DNA of 6,607 nucleotides. It comes from PALSA-1006 sp037140475. GTDB taxonomy: Bacteria > Pseudomonadota > Gammaproteobacteria > Burkholderiales > Gallionellaceae. Positions within the stretch are counted from its first letter, which is position 1. Each line of letters opens with the position of its first letter. Positions 6,253 through 6,607 of this stretch are shown in pieces. The notes under the pieces were generated by a model. It was not told where the DNA came from and did no database searches. It saw only the letters and a program-made list of their open reading frames with translations. The position numbers were made by a program, and so were the translations under genes. The stretch is from the NCBI GenBank assembly GCA_037140475.1, contig JBAXEJ010000100.1, positions 1 to 6,607 on the forward strand, written 5' to 3'.

Positions 6253-6314
6253 GGTGTGTCTTTCTTAAAAGGATTGATGACAAGGTTGGTGTCGATGAAA
6301 ACTTTAGCGGGCAT
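6249..6314 (-). pseudogene. N-terminal remnant of a VapC (PIN-domain) toxin gene
   Basis: An ATG at 6314, inside the end of the VapB-like gene in another frame, opens 21 codons. They begin MPAKVFIDTNLVI and then read NPFKKDTP before TGA (6251-6249). The FIDTN motif is the hallmark first strand of PIN-domain ribonucleases, including the first catalytic aspartate, and VapC genes commonly overlap the end of their antitoxin gene in just this way. A working VapC is about 120-140 residues, so nearly the whole domain, with the remaining acidic residues, is missing. The break falls right after the first strand, and the following bases lead into the HicB-like start. A deletion, or insertion of the HicB-like segment, is the likely cause. 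The stub cannot be an active nuclease. Confidence 0.75.
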
Positions 6315-6522
6315 TCGCTTCATCCCGATCAAACTTAAAACCTTTTGTGTCTACAGTAAAGCTACGAAAAAAAGACTCAATTTCTTTAGCCGTTTTAGGC
6401 GCTACAGTGTCCTGCAGCTTGATTTGCCTAGCTTTGAGAAATTCGATGAAGTCGAGCACCTCGGCCTGTTTATCCAAAGGAAGTAAATCTGCCTCTCTTG
6501 CAATGATGTCAGCGTATGCCAT
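6304..6522 (-). CDS. DUF2281/VapB-like antitoxin
   Basis: A 72-residue protein. The N-terminal part, with LPLDKQAEVLDFIEFLKARQ at 14-33, is the typical DUF2281 motif found in antitoxins of VapBC-type modules. The C-terminal tail (EIESFFRSFTVDTKGFKF, 47-64) is the part expected to wrap around the toxin. In an intact module the antitoxin would neutralise a PIN-domain ribonuclease and repress its own promoter. Here the toxin gene is reduced to a 21-codon stub that overlaps its end. The start at 6522 is chosen because AAGGAG (6536-6531) lies 8 bases upstream; an ATG two codons earlier (6528) is only 2 bases from that site. An extended -10 and an inverted repeat lie upstream. It could still act on a VapC encoded elsewhere. 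Confidence 0.8.
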   Translation of the reverse strand: MAYADIIAREADLLPLDKQAEVLDFIEFLKARQIKLQDTVAPKTAKEIESFFRSFTVDTKGFKFDRDEANAR

Positions 6523-6553
6523 GTTCATATCTCCTTATGCCTCGATACTTTTT

Positions 6554-6582
6554 GGTGTGTCGGCATTCTAGCATCACACACC
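6554..6582. promoter_or_regulatory. Inverted repeat around the VapB-like promoter: candidate operator
   Basis: GGTGTGT (6554-6560) and ACACACC (6576-6582) are perfect 7-base inverted repeats separated by 15 bases. They flank the predicted -10 of the antitoxin gene. Antitoxins of this kind commonly bind palindromes overlapping their own promoter, so this is a good candidate operator. The long spacer makes it unlike a terminator. Confidence 0.45.
6565..6573 (-). promoter_or_regulatory. Predicted extended -10 promoter of the VapB-like gene
   Basis: On the minus strand TGC is followed directly by TAGAAT (6570-6565), a 4/6 match to TATAAT with the extended -10 TGn motif. No good -35 is seen 17 bases upstream. 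Transcription would begin near 6558, about 36 bases before the ATG at 6522. The same TGCTA core is present in both promoter copies at 1600 and 4468. Confidence 0.4.
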
Positions 6583-6607
6583 GCGGCGCAGCTTGACAGC
6601 CCCCCCC

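Noticed and set aside
6115..6486. Plus-strand open frame of 123 codons at the right end
   Set aside because: It is antisense to the HicB-like and VapB-like genes, which show clear family motifs on the minus strand. Its translation shows no recognisable family.
6593..6607. TTGACA followed by a run of C at the right edge, as an outward promoter or special element
   Set aside because: No -10 can be seen because the sequence ends. The C-run at the very edge may be a contig-end artefact, so nothing can be concluded.

Overview
The window most resembles the chromosome of a Gram-negative proteobacterium. A betaproteobacterium of the Nitrosomonadales/Gallionellaceae kind is my best guess, from the overall look of the proteins and the moderate GC; this is an impression, not a search result. 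Gram-negative status is supported directly by a secreted beta-barrel-like protein ending in Phe with a classical signal peptide. Seven real coding regions plus one toxin-gene remnant account for almost all of the sequence, and no gap exceeds 300 bases. There are no rRNA or tRNA genes, CRISPR arrays or insertion sequences that I can support.

Left part (1-1481): the 3' part of a gene for an HDOD-domain protein (signalling family) runs off the left edge. It converges, with a 17-bp overlap, on a minus-strand gene for a membrane-anchored histidine phosphatase with all the usual catalytic residues.

Centre (1482-4437): a 277-bp divergent regulatory region separates the phosphatase from an 892-residue P2-type cation-transporting ATPase. 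The region holds a 9/10 match to the FNR/ANR box, a sigma70-like promoter towards the phosphatase whose -35 overlaps that box, and an extended -10 promoter towards the ATPase. The ATPase has every catalytic motif and most Ca2+-ATPase-type ion ligands, but has Ala where the Ca2+ pumps carry the bridging M6 aspartate, so its ion is uncertain.

Right-centre (4438-6050): a near-copy of the ATPase promoter element (36 of 45 positions identical) starts a compact three-gene unit. It encodes an unrecognised 142-residue protein, a glutaredoxin-like CxxC protein coupled to it by a TGATG overlap, and an outer-membrane beta-barrel-like protein whose start is best placed at a GTG with a good Shine-Dalgarno sequence. 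The two copies of the element suggest that the ATPase and this unit share a promoter class.

Right end (6022-6607, minus strand): a worn-down toxin-antitoxin patch. A DUF2281/VapB-like antitoxin gene overlaps a 21-codon stub that is recognisably the first strand of a VapC PIN-domain toxin. The stub's stop codon overlaps the start of a HicB-like antitoxin gene, which itself has no HicA partner and has an unusual C-terminal tail running antisense into the outer-membrane protein gene. So two antitoxin genes remain while both expected toxins are missing or broken. A 7-bp inverted repeat around the predicted -10 of the VapB-like gene is a candidate autoregulatory operator.
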